Shown here: one piece after another, positions 25,515 to 38,558 of the stretch
Position numbering within the stretch: position 1 is the stretch's first letter
How the letters are laid out: every line of letters starts with the position of its first letter
Source: Fusarium oxysporum f. sp. lycopersici 4287
Taxonomy: Eukaryota > Ascomycota > Sordariomycetes > Hypocreales > Nectriaceae
NCBI RefSeq assembly: GCF_000149955.1
Contig: NC_030993.1
Location: 1,216,068-1,280,067, forward strand
DNA: 64,000 nucleotides
Direction of reading: 5' to 3'
Position numbers and translations under genes: made by a program
Notes under the pieces: model-generated
Seen by the model: the letters and a program-made list of their open reading frames with translations, nothing else
Databases searched by the model: none
What the model was told of the DNA's origin: nothing

Positions 25515-26630
25515 AGATGTATTCGACGGCAGTCCATATATATCTATCACCTCTTGGAGCCAAGGACGGCGAGACTGATATTATAGAAATAACGGGAATA
25601 TGCATCAATGTAACCAACAGATAGGCTTCATACTTTCAGTCCCATGGCGTCAATATCCATAGCCCTAAATTGGTGAAGCAGATTACTCATCTCAACGGTT
25701 CCAAGAAAACACATCAAAAAACCTCGGAATGTCTGTCGTTGAAGACATATAATACATTCTAAACATCGTGATGGTCTTGGAAAATATTGTATAAATTGTC
25801 GGGCTGTCCTGTGATCGGCAGGCCTTTTTCCAGATCGTCATTGCAAGGGCGGCTATTGACATTGGCGATGGCCTAGCTTAGTAGCGGGCAACCCTCAATG
25901 TGTTGGGATGTCAGGATGATGATACCTGGAGCATTATCCGTGGTAGTTACCTGATTGCAACATGATTCAAGAAACAACCGAATCGGGGACCCGAGCCTAA
26001 TGGAATTATGAGGTACTACCTACATGTAGGTCAGTGCTGAGAGATTTTTAGGTCTGATACTTGGACTACCCCGGCTGGAATATGTTAGCAGTGATGGACG
26101 GTAGAAGACGTGTACCGAGGTCATGCAAACAGCAAGAGAGAAGCAAACAGCTTGAATGATTGATTCATCATGAAACACCTGGAGCTGCCTTTGTACATAG
26201 TGAGACTTCGATTCATGCACTTCTGAGCCTTGACTCTGCGCCCTGTCTGTAACTCGTCTTATTCCACTGTCTTGGCCTGCCAATTGTTGCCTCATCCCCC
26301 ACTTTGGGCCGCATTCAGGTCCAGAAGACGCGGGACCTGCCCTTGAACAGTCCTAGACGGTGAAGACTGAACGGGAAGTGAGCCAGGGAGCGGCCCCATC
26401 GCATTGGGGAGGGGAGTGCGCTGTGCGCTTGTCCAGTAGACGCCGAGCCCCTGGAAACGAACCGCTAAGTTGTGGCTGATCCAGTGAGAAGCGCCTAATA
26501 AGGCGGTCGAAGGGCGCGTCAGGGCCCATTCATAGGCTCTGGTTCTAGTCCATCCATGCTGGGAGCCTCCAGCTGGGATCACCCGCCACCCGCCCTTCAG
26601 ACAAATTCCTTTCCCCCTTCCCCAAATGAT

Positions 26631-26650
26631 GGGCTGGGCTGGGCTGGGCT
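26631..26650. repeat. GGGCT pentanucleotide, four copies
   Basis: A perfect short array upstream of CK1 in otherwise CT-rich promoter sequence. Confidence 0.85.
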
Positions 26651-27067
26651 GCTTTTCACTCACCCTCAGGCCTCGCTCTCCCCATTCTCCACTTTTCTTA
26701 TTCACTTGCTCTTTCCTACCCGCCCCCTTCCACATTCATTCCCATTTCTCCTCCTCAGCCTGCCATTTTCTCCCATCCCACGACGCCCTTCCGCCATCTC
26801 TTCTCCTAACATCTACCTACACCCACTGCCATCTCGACGACGACCTCGCGACTTTACGTCTGCCATAGCTGTTTAGATTCTCCTGGTCTTTCTTTCAGAT
26901 TCAACAAGAACCCTCAGGAATTACCGGAGCCACATAGTTCTCGAGAATCTTGACCGAGTTTTTAACTCCTAGCTATCCCCGATTCTCACCTAACCGACGC
27001 TGTCACCTCCCAAAGATCAGCCTGCACGCGTTTTGACCGCCTCCAAACGCACACGATTCTCTTGCAG

Positions 27068-27409
27068 GTATGTTAGCCGATCATATTTCCTAGACCGAAA
27101 TGTGTTTTTTTTTTTTTTTTTTTTTGGTTTTGTATCAACCGGCTTGTTCGTATATTCATTCTCTGTCATTTGGATGCACCGACTCATGCCTACGCGGGCT
27201 TTTCTTGATACTGCATGAGGCTTGTCGGGCGAGTCGCTCTTACGTCGAGTTGCGTCGGGTTTGCCTTGTGGCGTTGCCCACCGCCCTCAAGCCTGATTCT
27301 TCTCCGACCCAGTTTTGCCCCTCTCATTGCATGCATTGCCGCCTTTTCTCATTTGCTTTCATTTATCTACTTTTCAACCGAACCTAGACGTTGCTGACTC
27401 CCCCTATAG
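27068..27409 (+). other. Probable 5' UTR intron of CK1, with a T21 tract
   Basis: The donor is CAG|GTATGT. A branch-like CTGAC lies 14 nt before the acceptor CCCTATAG. The interval (342 nt) contains 21 consecutive T at 27105-27125 close behind the donor. Long 5' leaders with introns are common in fungal kinase genes. No transcript evidence is available here. Confidence 0.55.
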
Positions 27410-27495
27410 CCAACGAAGGCTTGCAGATCACACAAACTTGTACACTTGTTCATCCGTTTTAATTCCTACGGAACGGAAAACCATCAACTTTCATC

Positions 27496-28784
27496 ATGAC
27501 GACCATGGTACGTTCGCCATCTCCAAGGTCTCGATTCAGGCTCCGGTGCACAACACCTCCAAAACGACGTTAATCATCTTGAGGCACCATAAGCCCTTTT
27601 TGATCGCCCGAGTTACTTGTGCCGGAGCTTGAGTAGAGACAAGGAACATTATTGCAGCATTGGCTAACCCAGTCGGGCAGGATCTTCGCGTCGGTAACAA
27701 GTACCGTATCGGTCGAAAGATCGGTTCAGGTTCTTTCGGTGATATCTATCTGGGCACCAATATCATCTCCGGTGAGGAGATCGCCATCAAACTTGAGTCC
27801 GTCAAGGCCAAGCACCCGCAACTGGAGTATGAGGCTCGTGTGTACAAGTCTCTTGCTGGTGGCGTTGGAATCCCGTTTGTTCGCTGGTTTGGTACCGAGT
27901 GCGACTATAATGCCATGGTTCTCGACCTTCTCGGCCCCAGTCTGGAGGATCTCTTCAACTTTTGTAACCGAAAGTTTTCCTTGAAGACGGTTCTTCTCCT
28001 GGCCGATCAGCTCATTTCTCGAATCGAATACATTCACGCCAAGTCTTTCATCCACCGAGATATCAAGCCCGACAACTTCCTCATGGGTATCGGCAAACGA
28101 GGTAACCAAGTCAACGTTATCGATTTCGGTCTTGCCAAGAAGTATCGCGACCCCAAGACTCACTTCCACATCCCCTACAGAGAGAACAAGAATCTGACAG
28201 GTACTGCGCGCTACGCCTCCATCAACACCCACTTGGGTGTCGAGCAATCACGACGTGATGATATGGAGTCCCTTGGTTACGTTATGCTCTATTTCTGCCG
28301 CGGCTCTCTCCCTTGGCAGGGCCTGAAGGCCGCCACCAAGAAGCAGAAGTACGACCGCATTATGGAAAAGAAGATGACTACCCCTACTGAGGTTCTCTGC
28401 CGTGGATTCCCCAATGAGTTCGCAATCTACCTCAACTACACTCGATCTCTTCGATTCGACGATAAGCCTGATTACAGCTACCTCCGCAAGATCTTCCGCG
28501 ACCTCTTTGTTCGTGAAGGTTTCCAGTATGATTATGTTTTCGACTGGACAGTCTACAAGTACCAGAAGAACGCGCAGGCTATCGCACAGGCTGCCGGTCA
28601 GGCCAACCCTGAAGACGAGGAAAAGGCCCGTGCCAGCCGTACCAACGCCGCTACTGCCGGCCAGTCTGCTGCTAAGCCTAATGCCATTCCCAGCACTCGT
28701 CGCAAGATGCTTGAGCGAGGCTCCGGTGCTGGCGTCGATACTCCCGACACCAACCGTGCCATCGGTGGAAGCGACAGGATGTGA
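27496..28784 (+). CDS. HRR25: Casein kinase I (CK1 delta/epsilon-type, Hrr25/CkiA orthologue), 371 aa
   Basis: Exon 1 is only 12 nt (ATG ACG ACC ATG, MTTM). Intron 27508-27680 has donor GTACGT, branch GGCTAACCC and acceptor CAG. Exon 2 resumes in frame with [11 protein letters not shown]. Kinase motifs appear in order: Gly-rich loop [11 protein letters not shown], lysine in IAIKLES, catalytic [12 protein letters not shown], Mg-binding [10 protein letters not shown], and the CK1-specific SINTHLG replacing the usual APE region. A C-terminal Ala/Gln/Arg-rich tail of about 80 residues follows, ending GGSDRM. CK1 is a Ser/Thr kinase acting in the nucleus and cytoplasm, with roles in DNA repair, vesicle transport, the circadian clock and morphogenesis in fungi. 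The stop overlaps a GTGAGT, so a short extra 3' exon cannot be excluded. Confidence 0.95.
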
Positions 28785-31088
28785 GTGATAAGTAACGCCT
28801 ATTTTTTCTAGTCCCTCGTAAGGAATCTTTTTCCTTCGCGCGTGTAGTGTGTTTTTGTACCGCTGGCCGAAGGGAGATTTGCTGACAACTATGGCTGACT
28901 CAGTGGACGATAAACAGGCTTCGCTCAGCTTCAAAGGGAGCGGGATATGCCTCGGGCAGCTATCGGCCGAAATGATTTCTAAACCGATCACTCCTCTCTT
29001 TTTGGGATTCTCACTCATGGCTACCGATACTGGCGATTCACACCCAACATCGACACCCGGATGCAAGTCTCTTGAACAGCTGAATGATTCTGCTGGTCAT
29101 CATTCTGCTTATTGATCGAGGTCGATTGTTGGAGCGCGGATCGGTCACGCCTATTTTCTACGCCTTTGCTCTATCTTGTTCTTCGACGTATCTTTTGGCG
29201 AATTCACGACTTTACGCATGGCTCGGGTAGCTCTTGATGGTTGGAATGTTGCACAATGGATAAACCTTCGGGTTTCGTCCTTTGAGCGACTACAATGCCT
29301 TCAGGAGACTTTCCTGAACGGCATGTCCGGTACTCCTATTTCTGGGTGTACCGAACCTGTGGGGCTATCACTGCTACTCGCACAGTAGCCTTACCTCGGA
29401 ATGCCACATACCATGGTGTCGATAATACAAGATTCGCCCCTGGAGCTGAATTCGGGTCCACATCTCGCTATGGCTCACCTTTCCGTCGAAGCGGCTCAGC
29501 TCGATCCCCTAGCAGGCATTTCCTTCATCGTATCTTTCTTTGCTTTCATTTAATTTGCACGGACGTTTGCTCTGGTCTTTTTGAGTTTGCTCCTACCTGT
29601 CGGAGATAGCTTCTGGGGAGGCAACAGGGGACGCGGTTCAGGAGTTATGCTACTGGTAAAGCTAGTCTCGACACCATGTCGCGAATGGCAAGCCTGTTAC
29701 GGATAGCAGTCCACGTTGGCAGAGGATCTTGGTACAGTGGCAGATGCAACAGTGGGAGTTACCGGCCTAAGTTAAGGTCAGCTCCGGTATCCTACTGTTC
29801 GGCTTGGTGGATGGAATCAGGCACTTCATTGGGCGAACAAGTTGACACAAGTTGCTGCAGCTTTCAAAAACACCATGGTGACGCGGCAACTGACATGGTA
29901 CTCCCATCATGAAGTCCAAGGTTGGGAAATCGGGTATTAACGAAACTCCCCAGCAGCCGACAAGGGACACATGGTTGATGAGCCTACATTTTCAACCGTC
30001 GGGTTGAGCAGCCCTGGATTTCACGTACATCCATCCACCCCTTCATTCATTTCTCGATCACACATTAGGTAGTCTACAAATTCAGTCTGTTTTATTTGGA
30101 AATTATCGTTCAACTTCAGAACGATGCGTCATGCCGTTCGTGCTTGGTAATCCGTAGCCTAGTTAGGTGAAGTAAGTTTAGCCCTGATATCATGAAGCCT
30201 ACGCAGTTGTACAGGCTTTCAGTTGAATCATGAAACAAACTGATGCCTGGCTTATACACTAATCAAGTGATGGATCTGACCTAAAAGAGCAGACTGGTTA
30301 TTGACATGCTGAAGGCACAGACTCGAATGGGTGTCCGAGGAACCGCCATCCAATGACAAGGTCGTTTGGATGGTCACATGTGTGGAATGCGTGCCTCGCA
30401 GCCTACAGGTCTCGTTATCTCGAGCGGTAACGAGGATGACAGGAGCTGATTACATAGGAGGCCAATAGACATTTGAAAAACAGATAAGTTAGGATGTACA
30501 ACGTTTCATGTATTCAGTCATCATCTCAGGAATAGTCTTCAGTTTCTGGTAGTAGATTTAACTGAATACCTCATGTAACGCAACACAGAAATATCTAAGG
30601 TAAGTACCATACTGAGCTTTAAGTTGATAGCCGTACCTTGCAGGAGGCGGAAAGTGTGTGTACATCATCACGGGTATCGAAATCTGTAGTGTTACTCTGA
30701 GAGCCCAAGGAGCAGCTTGGGCACGCGATCGAACCCTTCTTCGGCCTATGCTGACGATTGGATCTCAAGTGATCATGCCTGTATGTCGACACCCACAAAA
30801 CAAAGTCTAAACCGGACCAAAAGTCGATAGTGATCGACGAAACCAAGCATTAACCCCACATTTTCCTTGCTTGCAGCCAGTTCCAGATCCTCAATCTCAC
30901 CTGCCCACCATCCTCCCTGCATGTCGTGAGCTTCGCGCACACTCGAGGTTTCCCTTTTAGGCTTGCAGCGGGACCCTTGTTCTTGTCTCTCTTTAGTTTC
31001 TTAAGTTAGTTGGTTCCTCTCTTACCATTTCTCTTCTTCATCCTTGCAAGACCTTTGACCGTCTCGCGCTTTTTACGACGAGACCTGA
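28785..31088. other. Intergenic, 2.3 kb
   Basis: The 3' flank of CK1 is followed by non-coding sequence. Open frames here are short and carry no recognisable motif. The last 200 bases before 31089 are T/C-rich and are the likely promoter of the 5-phosphatase gene. Confidence 0.6.
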
Positions 31089-32797
31089 ATGTCGTGCGTT
31101 GCAATGGCGGCATCGACTTCAGTAACCAAATCCACGACTACAACATCAACGTCGACTTCCCAATCCAAGCTGTCGTCTTCCTCCGCTCCATCCACCATGA
31201 CGCCCCCTTCTATTGACCTCTTATACCTCACGTTCAACTGTGCCAAGAATCTTCTCGATATTCCCGTCTTCGGCAGCCATTTGCAAACCGCCTTTCGTCA
31301 AAACGCAACTGGTTTACCAGAGGTTGTTGTTCTGTAAGCCGCAATCCTCTTCGTCTCTTCCGAAGGCGATCAGGTTACCAACGCCCTCGATACGCTGCTA
31401 GCTTCGACAGTCATGGGACTCGAGACACGATCAGCACAAGGTCCACATAGAGCACCGGGATATCTTGTACTGATTCATGTTCTGTTCGCAGCTCGCTACA
31501 GGAGGTGGCACCCTTGGCGTACTCCTTCATTGGTGGTTACTTCTTGAACCCATACCTCTCACGATACGAACAAGCCATCAATATCGCCGCTCAACATATT
31601 ATTGATGATATATCGAGTCGAAATAGCGAGACTGTCAACACTACGCCCACCGCCCTCCCCTCGAAGCCATACACACTTGTGCGAGCCAAAAATGTTGGCT
31701 ACACCGCCATACTGCTCTTCGCTCGCGAGCCTTCGAGGCTAAAGAATATTCAAGAGGCGGAAGTTGGGTTTGGGGCCGCTGAGATAGGGAACAAGGGCGC
31801 TGTCGGTCTACGCATGCTTTATGAAGCTGATGGTGGCTCATCTGAGCTGACTTTTGTCGCAACACATCTGGCGGCTATGGAATGGAACTTACCCCGGCGT
31901 AATGCCAACTGGGCTGCTATAATGCGTGGTATGGCTTTTGAAAACCCAGAAGTGGTTGTGAATAGCTACAAGACCTCTGTCACCCCATCTCCAGCCTCAA
32001 CACCACCCGCCGAAGACGAGCCCGAGCGTACGCGCCTCCTCCATAATGAACACAACGAGCAACACTCACAACTTCAACAACAGTTGCACAACATCTCCGT
32101 TTTCAGGCCCTCATCATTCCTCTTTGTTGCCGGCGATCTAAATTATAGAATATCCACCACGTCCCCGCCCCCTTCCGCTACATTCCCCAGTCTAGATCCG
32201 GAGTCGGAGAACTACTATCCAGATTTTTTCCGTCTCGATCAGCTTACCCGTGAGCGTAACGCTGGCCGCACTTTACATGGGTTATCAGAGCACGAGGTGC
32301 GCTTCCCACCGACTTACAAGTACGATGTGTTACCACCACGACCTGGCACGCGAGAGCCCGAGCTTGACGTGCCCTGGAAATTTGCGGTTCATCGCTATCC
32401 AGGTTGGACAGATCGGATCCTATTTCTCGACGTACCTTCATGGCTCAAAAAAGGGAATAGCCAGGACCCCAAGTTCAACGTTCGTGCTTATGACTGTCTT
32501 CCAGTACTGCGTATGAGCGATCATCGTCCAGTGTTCCTACGTATCGACGTGCCCCTCATTTCACCGAGTGATATGGCCCCGCCGTCAGACCTGGACCGTG
32601 GTGTAAGCAAGGACCCTCGGGCCCGACTCCCTATGGAAATTGACCCAGAGGCCTGGGAGCGCCGGGCCGCCGCACGCCGTAAGGAGGTCATGGCAGGCTG
32701 GAGCATGTACCTCTGGAGTACTAAGCAGGGTGTCTGTATCCTAGCCACAGTACTCGCTTTTGGTGCAGGTGTGTACTGGCTGTACCGGCGGTTCTGA
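31089..32797 (+). CDS. INP54: Tail-anchored inositol polyphosphate 5-phosphatase (Inp54-like), 516 aa
   Basis: Exons are 31089-31333 and 31492-32797. The intron 31334-31491 (GTAAGC...CGCAG) joins VVVL to SLQEVAPLAY in frame. Catalytic motifs of the 5-phosphatase family are all present: SLQE (Mg ligand Glu), FVATHLAAMEWN, GDLNYRIS, PPTYKYD, PGWTDRILF and SDHRPVFLRI. The C-terminus ends in a single hydrophobic helix (GVCILATVLAFGAGVYWLY) followed by RRF, as expected for a tail-anchored ER protein like yeast Inp54, which removes the 5-phosphate of PI(4,5)P2. The N-terminal 35 residues are Ser/Thr-rich. A second ATG at 31104 has a better start context and would shorten the protein by five residues. 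An insertion of about 50 residues rich in Gln/His sits between THLA and GDLNYR. Confidence 0.93.
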
Positions 32798-33626
32798 GCC
32801 ACATTTTTACTGCATTGTTCTCTCTGGTCTCGGGGGATGTGAAAACATAATTGCAAGAAGACCTAGCAACTTCAAACACCCTAAGGCCCGGTGGGGTTGT
32901 CTTGTACTATGCTTGTGACGCAAGACTGCGTGTCTGTCGCTATCCCCCGTTGCTCACTTTATTATTTGCTGGTTGATACAACTCATTTAGATAGTATATA
33001 GCAGCAGGCAAGCACTCAAACATCATGTATGCAAAAACGTAGTATTGTATTAGTTTCACTGCTTGCAAGCAAAGGCAAACAGCGTTAACAAATAAATTCA
33101 TTGAACAGGAAATGAGGTATGTGCAAGATTATCCTTCACTGTCTCGCCACACATTTCACGGCCCCGAGAAACGAGTATCAGATGTGCGGGTAATATAAAG
33201 CTTCAGGTGCTATAACTGCCTATACAACTCAGATGTCATGAGCTAAACCATTCGCTTGCACAAGGTAAAAAGACGTAAAAAGCAATGGAGTTAAACGAAC
33301 ATTGGATACCAAGGAGTAGTGTAGTATAGTATCTCCAATCTCCTCATCGAAGTCATTATTCGTAGTGAAACGCTGTTCTCCAGACATTGGTCATAAACGC
33401 TTAATAGAAATGCTGATTTAAGAACCGATGTTTCTGACGTTGAATCGTAATTCGTCATTGTGTGTATGTTCATTCTCAAGGGTCATTTGGGCACCTTGTA
33501 TGCGCTTTTGCATATTTGGAGTAGAGTCTGACTGCCGAGTAATTCTCATGTATTAAATGGACGTTTGGCATGACGAGATACGTCGGCACCCATCGTCCGA
33601 TCCAGGTGGGTGGCTGGTTCGGGTGA
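32798..33626. other. Convergent intergenic region
   Basis: 3' flanks of the 5-phosphatase gene (+) and the PKA gene (-). It is AT-rich with no gene seen. Confidence 0.7.
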
Positions 33627-34913
33627 TTAGAAGTCAGCGAAATATGGGTCATATTTCTCCGCCATCTCACGGCCATAAGGCTCGCGAGATCCGTCGTCCT
33701 CGGGGTAGACGTCGAAACATTGTGCATCGCCCGGATATCGTATCGGGGGCTGGATGGGGCCCTTTTGTCGACGGTTGAAAATGTCATCCCAGTTGGTGTC
33801 ATGGAAGAAAGGGTGGGATTTCACACGTGCTGCACCGCCGCTTATATTACCAAGGCGCCGAGAACGATCGACGGTGCAGAAGGACCGTATTATATCCTTA
33901 GCTTCTTCTGATAAGGGGGGGTCTTGGGGAAAGACAACGGGCTTTTCTAGTATCCTGCGGAGAAATAGTCAACTTGCCATTCTTACACATCTGTCGAACA
34001 GTTACCCACTGCTTGTAGATCTCGATGGGGTTCTGGTGCCAGAAAGGAGGATACCCCGTCAAGAATTCATATATTAGAATGCCCAGTGCCCACCAGTCAA
34101 CTGCGCCTGTGTGACCTTTGTTTTGGATGACCTCGGGGGCGAGATACTCAGGTGTCCCGCACAAGGTGTATGTCTCGACAGGGCGGTTATCTTCACGGTA
34201 GCCAAGTCGCTTGGCAAAGCCAAAATCAACAAGCTTGATGTGGCCCTCTTGATCCAGAAGCAGGTTTTCAGGTTTAAGGTCTCGATAGGCAATACCTCCT
34301 TGCTGCTCATGCAAGTACTCCAGAACAAGAACAATCTCGGCGGCGTAGAAGCGTGCGACAGATTCTTCGAAGCGTCGTAACTTTCTAAGATATGTGAACA
34401 ACTCTCCCCCAGGAACGTAGTCGAGCAGCATGTAGAGCGAATCTTGGTCGGAAAAGGAGGCGATTAGGTTTGTGATGAAAGGATGACCTGCAACATCAGC
34501 GAGAATAGCGCGTTCGTGTCGGACATGATCGACTTGTTTGAGACGGATGACTTCTGGTTTCCGTAGGATCTTGAGGGCGTAGACTTCGGGGTTGAGTTGA
34601 TGGTCAAGGGGGATATGCGCAGTTGCGGCGGGACGGACGAGGCAGACCCGAGCAAATGTTCCTTTTTCAGGGGGTCAGAAGCGGAAGCCATAAGTCTACA
34701 TGACATGGACATACCTGTCCCTAGTGTGCGAACTCGTCTGAAGTCGCGAAGATTGAATTTGCGGGTTTGTGGTAATGGACTTGGGGTGGGAGATGTTGGT
34801 CCACTCGGAGCATCTTGGGCATGTGAGTGAGAGTTTGCGGAATGCGAGGGCGCAGGGATTCCCGATGACGATGGTAGGCCACCAGCATGTGAGGGCGCAA
34901 CGGTCGCAGCCAT
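33627..34913 (-). CDS. CPK2: cAMP-dependent protein kinase catalytic subunit, short PkaB/CPK2 type, 392 aa
   Basis: Exons on the minus strand are 34913-34715, 34661-34010 and 33954-33627. Introns are 34714-34662 (53 nt, branch CTGAC) and 34009-33955 (55 nt, GTGGGT...CCGCAG, restoring IYKQILEKP). AGC kinase signatures are intact: Gly-rich LGTGTFARVCLV, ALKILRK, YRDLKPENLLLD, DFGFAKR, activation-loop TYTLCGTPEYLAPEV, and the C-terminal hydrophobic motif FADF at the very end. The N-terminal extension is only about 55 residues and Ser/Pro-rich. This is shorter than the main fungal catalytic subunit and fits the second, PkaB/CPK2-type paralogue. It would be held by a PKA regulatory subunit and released by cAMP. 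The choice between paralogues is inferred from the short N-terminus only. Confidence 0.9.
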
Positions 34914-37900
34914 GACTTTATCGTCCTGAAGTCCTGTGATAGAATCGCGGCAACAGAGAGGTGAAGAGATTGGCGAGGGGGCGAAGTCGATGGGAATCGA
35001 TTATTGACTGGGGTTGAGGCGCGAGCCCATAACAACCCGGGACCAACACTGCCAGAAAACCGGTCGATATGGCCAGTAAATTGGAGACAATTCGAAAAGC
35101 GAGGGGGTCTCTAGCATACGCTGAGTTGTTTGCCGTTGTCGCCCGTGGTTGTGCTTTTGTCACGCGGTCAGTTGGGGGGTTCTAGAGCAAGTTTGGCTCG
35201 GTTCTCCTGACGATGCGGAGACGATGGATAACGGAGGGATGCGGCGTCCTAAAGTCCAGCCCGTTATTCCAAGTGGCAACCTCAAGAACAGAGAGTCAGA
35301 TTGAGCGCAAAGCTTCGATCAAGAAATGGGTTAAGATTATTGGCAGAAGCTTTAGAACCAAAAGTGAGGCTGAGGAAGAGGCGAGACTCTGAGGCGGATG
35401 GAAAGAGAAACGACGAAAAGACGGCGGAAGGTGGGCGATGCAAGAGCGAGATAGTGATGAAGATGGAGGCAAAATGAGAGGCTAAAAAATGAGCGACCTT
35501 GACGTGATGTTTATGTGCCTTGCCTAGTCTGTGAGCTAGACTACTATAGTAAACAGCCAATGCAGCATGAGTGCCTCTTCAGGATACGACGAGGGCGTCC
35601 CCATGAAACGGTGAGTGAACGAGCGCCATCGGATGTCATGGATATGGTCGGCTGGGGGCCGAAGAAGGACCAACGACATGTCACGAGTATCTGAAAGAAG
35701 GCCGCCGCATGTGGTGAATAAAAGAGGCCATACAGACTTCAGAACTCATGGCGGACATTCCATTGGTATTTCCTCCTGAATTGGTGATCTTTTGCCTGTT
35801 TCCAAGGCGCCATCTCTATGAAGCAAAACTCCAGGTGCACTTGAAAGTACATTGTCATTTGTCTGGGCTTCAGCCTCCTATCAACTGCGATCTATACTGT
35901 AGATACAGCGGAGCACTTAAAGTGGACTCGGCAGCGGGGGTCCAGAATCTATTATGACGCAAAATGTGGGTGACGGGGATCTTGAGAGGTCACCCAGAGA
36001 TACCCCTTTTGGTGATCGACAAGTTGTCAGTGGTGGTGTCGAGCTTATGACCTCTGCTATTTGACGTAAAGGAGGGTTATATTGCATAATCGGAGACGAA
36101 TACACTCTCACTCGTTCCCCTTATCTCTTCCAGTCACAACCTCACTCTTAAATGCTGGTATGATTCAGGATCAAAGCTGGGGAGTGTAACCCAGACACTT
36201 CAATTATCTCCAACAACCAACCACCTGTTCCATGTCGGCCGAATACCTACAATTACCACAAAAACCTAGATCGAAATCCACTTGCGTCATCTGCCGCCGG
36301 CTCTTGCTTCCAATCTGCCGGATCCTAGAATGAGATCCTTGAATTTGGAATGTCACTTCAAGACATGCCATCCCCACGCTTTCAATCCCTCCGTTTCATT
36401 CCATGCAGTCCATCCTGTGTCCTGATCAAGCGACCCAACGACTGCTTTCTGCGTTCTTCCAGAGATTACAGACTATCCATGTACGTCAGATCTCAGACCG
36501 CGGGAAATAACGGGCTGCTCTGGGTATGTCGGCAGTATCGCCAAGCACTTATCCGTACCGCCATGCAGCACTTGAGTCTTTGAGCAGGAAGTGCAAAGAT
36601 AGCGCTTAAATTCAATGCTGGCTAGGCTGGCTCCAATGACGGCAGTTGGATGTCTTTACCTATAACCAGTAGCCCAAGTCGGCAACGACACTACCAAAGC
36701 CGGTTGGGAAACCCGTTTTCTGTCAGATGGCAGCAGAACCATGGTATATTTAAGCTTTCGGGCCTGGGGATGGCCTCAATCATACTAGACCTAGCTTCGC
36801 ACAACTCTCAAGGTTTGTCCTTTGCCTACCTGGTCACTAGTGGCACGGCATGTCTCGACGTTCACATTTGGCAGTTTGCTGCTAGCCGACTAGCGTTGTA
36901 AAGAGTAAACTGTCTTAAGGCTGAGAACTTTGCCATTCAGACTCGACGGTGCGATCTACGTAACTTCCTTTACATTCGTTCTCACTTGTCTGTCAGATTC
37001 AGCTGTAGCCAAACTAAGTCTGTTGGAGAACCCTGACCAGATTCTATTACAGGGCATATGTTACTTTGACGATCCTAAGACCTAGTGATGAATCTGCACT
37101 CGCCAATATATTCTGGCTTTGATTATTACTTTCAAGGCAACCTAAGTCGAGCCATGCATTATGAATTCTTTCGGGTGTGACTAGATTACCATACTAGGGG
37201 AAATAGTTTATCAATAGATGCCAATATACATAGTATTGTACTTGGGTATTATAGTAAATGCGATACTTCTGCGGCTACGTTGTTCGGTATATCTTTTGTC
37301 TGGGAACTGTCTCTACAACTGTTGTTCATTGTTTCCGTGCATAGTGCCTTTGTCATGTTGAAATATCGCTATTCACCGGTTCATCTCAAAGAGAACAATG
37401 CAAATAATCCATGCTAAGTCTGTAGTGTTTGTGTTCACGAACACGATGTAAAAACATTCCGTGATAAGATTACATCCCTTTGTTGTATGTTTTCTGCGTA
37501 TCTTCTAGAGTCCATGGGTAAATATTTAAATTAACCAAACTCGCCTTCAGGCTATCTATAGCCATGGAAAATTGGCAGCAAACCTACCGACTGTAACGAT
37601 AATTCTGTTTGACAATTTCTTCTGTTCTCGCTATTCTTCATCCCCTCCCATGCTGTCATGCATTTCTTTAAGCTTCTTTTTTTGCTGTCACTTTAGCACA
37701 ACCAGTGCGAGCAATTCTCTACAGCCTCGTCCAGTAGAACTTCAACGGGATGGGGGGCGGCGTTATTCATCGAGGCACCCTAATCATGCAGCCTCGGAGT
37801 ATGGGAAATCCATCGCCTTCTCAGCAGCCATATCTAGTGACAGTGACAGCTTTCCAGCACAAAGAAGCCTTGGGACACTGACAGTGCTCAACACCAACCA

Positions 37901-38558
37901 GTCGAGTCGCTATAATGTTGGGCCTAAATATGGCAGAGCTTCTTAATTCGGTCCACCTTGTGTTTAACTATGTTGAAGGTATCTAGAGTGAAAGATGGTT
38001 TGGATAAATATAGAACCTAGAGCTTACCTTAACATGAATGGATCCGAGAGTAATAATTTACTATATTTAAATATGAAGATATAGGGTAAGTAGGTACCCT
38101 TTCCCATTCTGTCGCCTGAGCCACAGCTTAAGCCACGCTATTCTTTAATACCTTAAACTAAGCTCCCATGGGCAACTTAACCCGGGAGCCCTAGGGAGCC
38201 CCTAGTAGCGGCTCTTGGGCGAGGAATGCCCTGAGGTTCCCTGGCCAGTAGCTGATGGCCCATCTCCCGTATCTGGAGACTTGACGCAGCTCGACCCCAT
38301 CCATCTCCACTGACCTCAGGTTTCCTCTCCATAACTTAAGCTGTCTTCATCCTTCGTTCAGCCCCGATACTGAAATCCTACCGTCTATTCTGTACTATCG
38401 CATATCTAGTCTCTTATACTCGGCCAGATAATCTCGAACGGCCTCGCTTTCCCACACTCTTCCTGTGTCTCCTACTCCCAGCCTTTATTCTTCCAGCTCA
38501 GCCGCATACTCCCTGTGTCCAACCGCATCCCCCTCGTCATGCGCCGCTGACCGAAATC
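34914..38558. other. Divergent intergenic region, 3.6 kb
   Basis: It holds the promoters of the PKA gene (-) and the TBC gene (+). No gene is seen. CT-rich leader sequence precedes the TBC start (38280-38540). Confidence 0.6.
38539..38550 (+). promoter_or_regulatory. Minimal upstream ORF (3 codons) before the TBC gene
   Basis: ATG CGC CGC TGA lies 8 nt before the main ATG at 38559. If the transcript starts upstream, ribosomes would meet this first, and so short a spacing disfavours efficient reinitiation. No transcript start is known. Confidence 0.45.

Larger units (their letters stand above)
23826..27495. other. Intergenic and promoter region upstream of CK1
   Basis: No complete gene is seen. 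An open segment at 25290-25514 (75 codons) reads like the end of a protein and is listed separately. From about 26300 the sequence becomes rich in C and T on the plus strand, with four copies of GGGCT at 26631-26650. That is probably the CK1 promoter and leader. Confidence 0.6.

Noticed and set aside
28248..29066. 272-codon minus-strand open frame across the end of CK1
   Set aside because: It mirrors the codon bias of CK1 for most of its length and shows no motif of its own.
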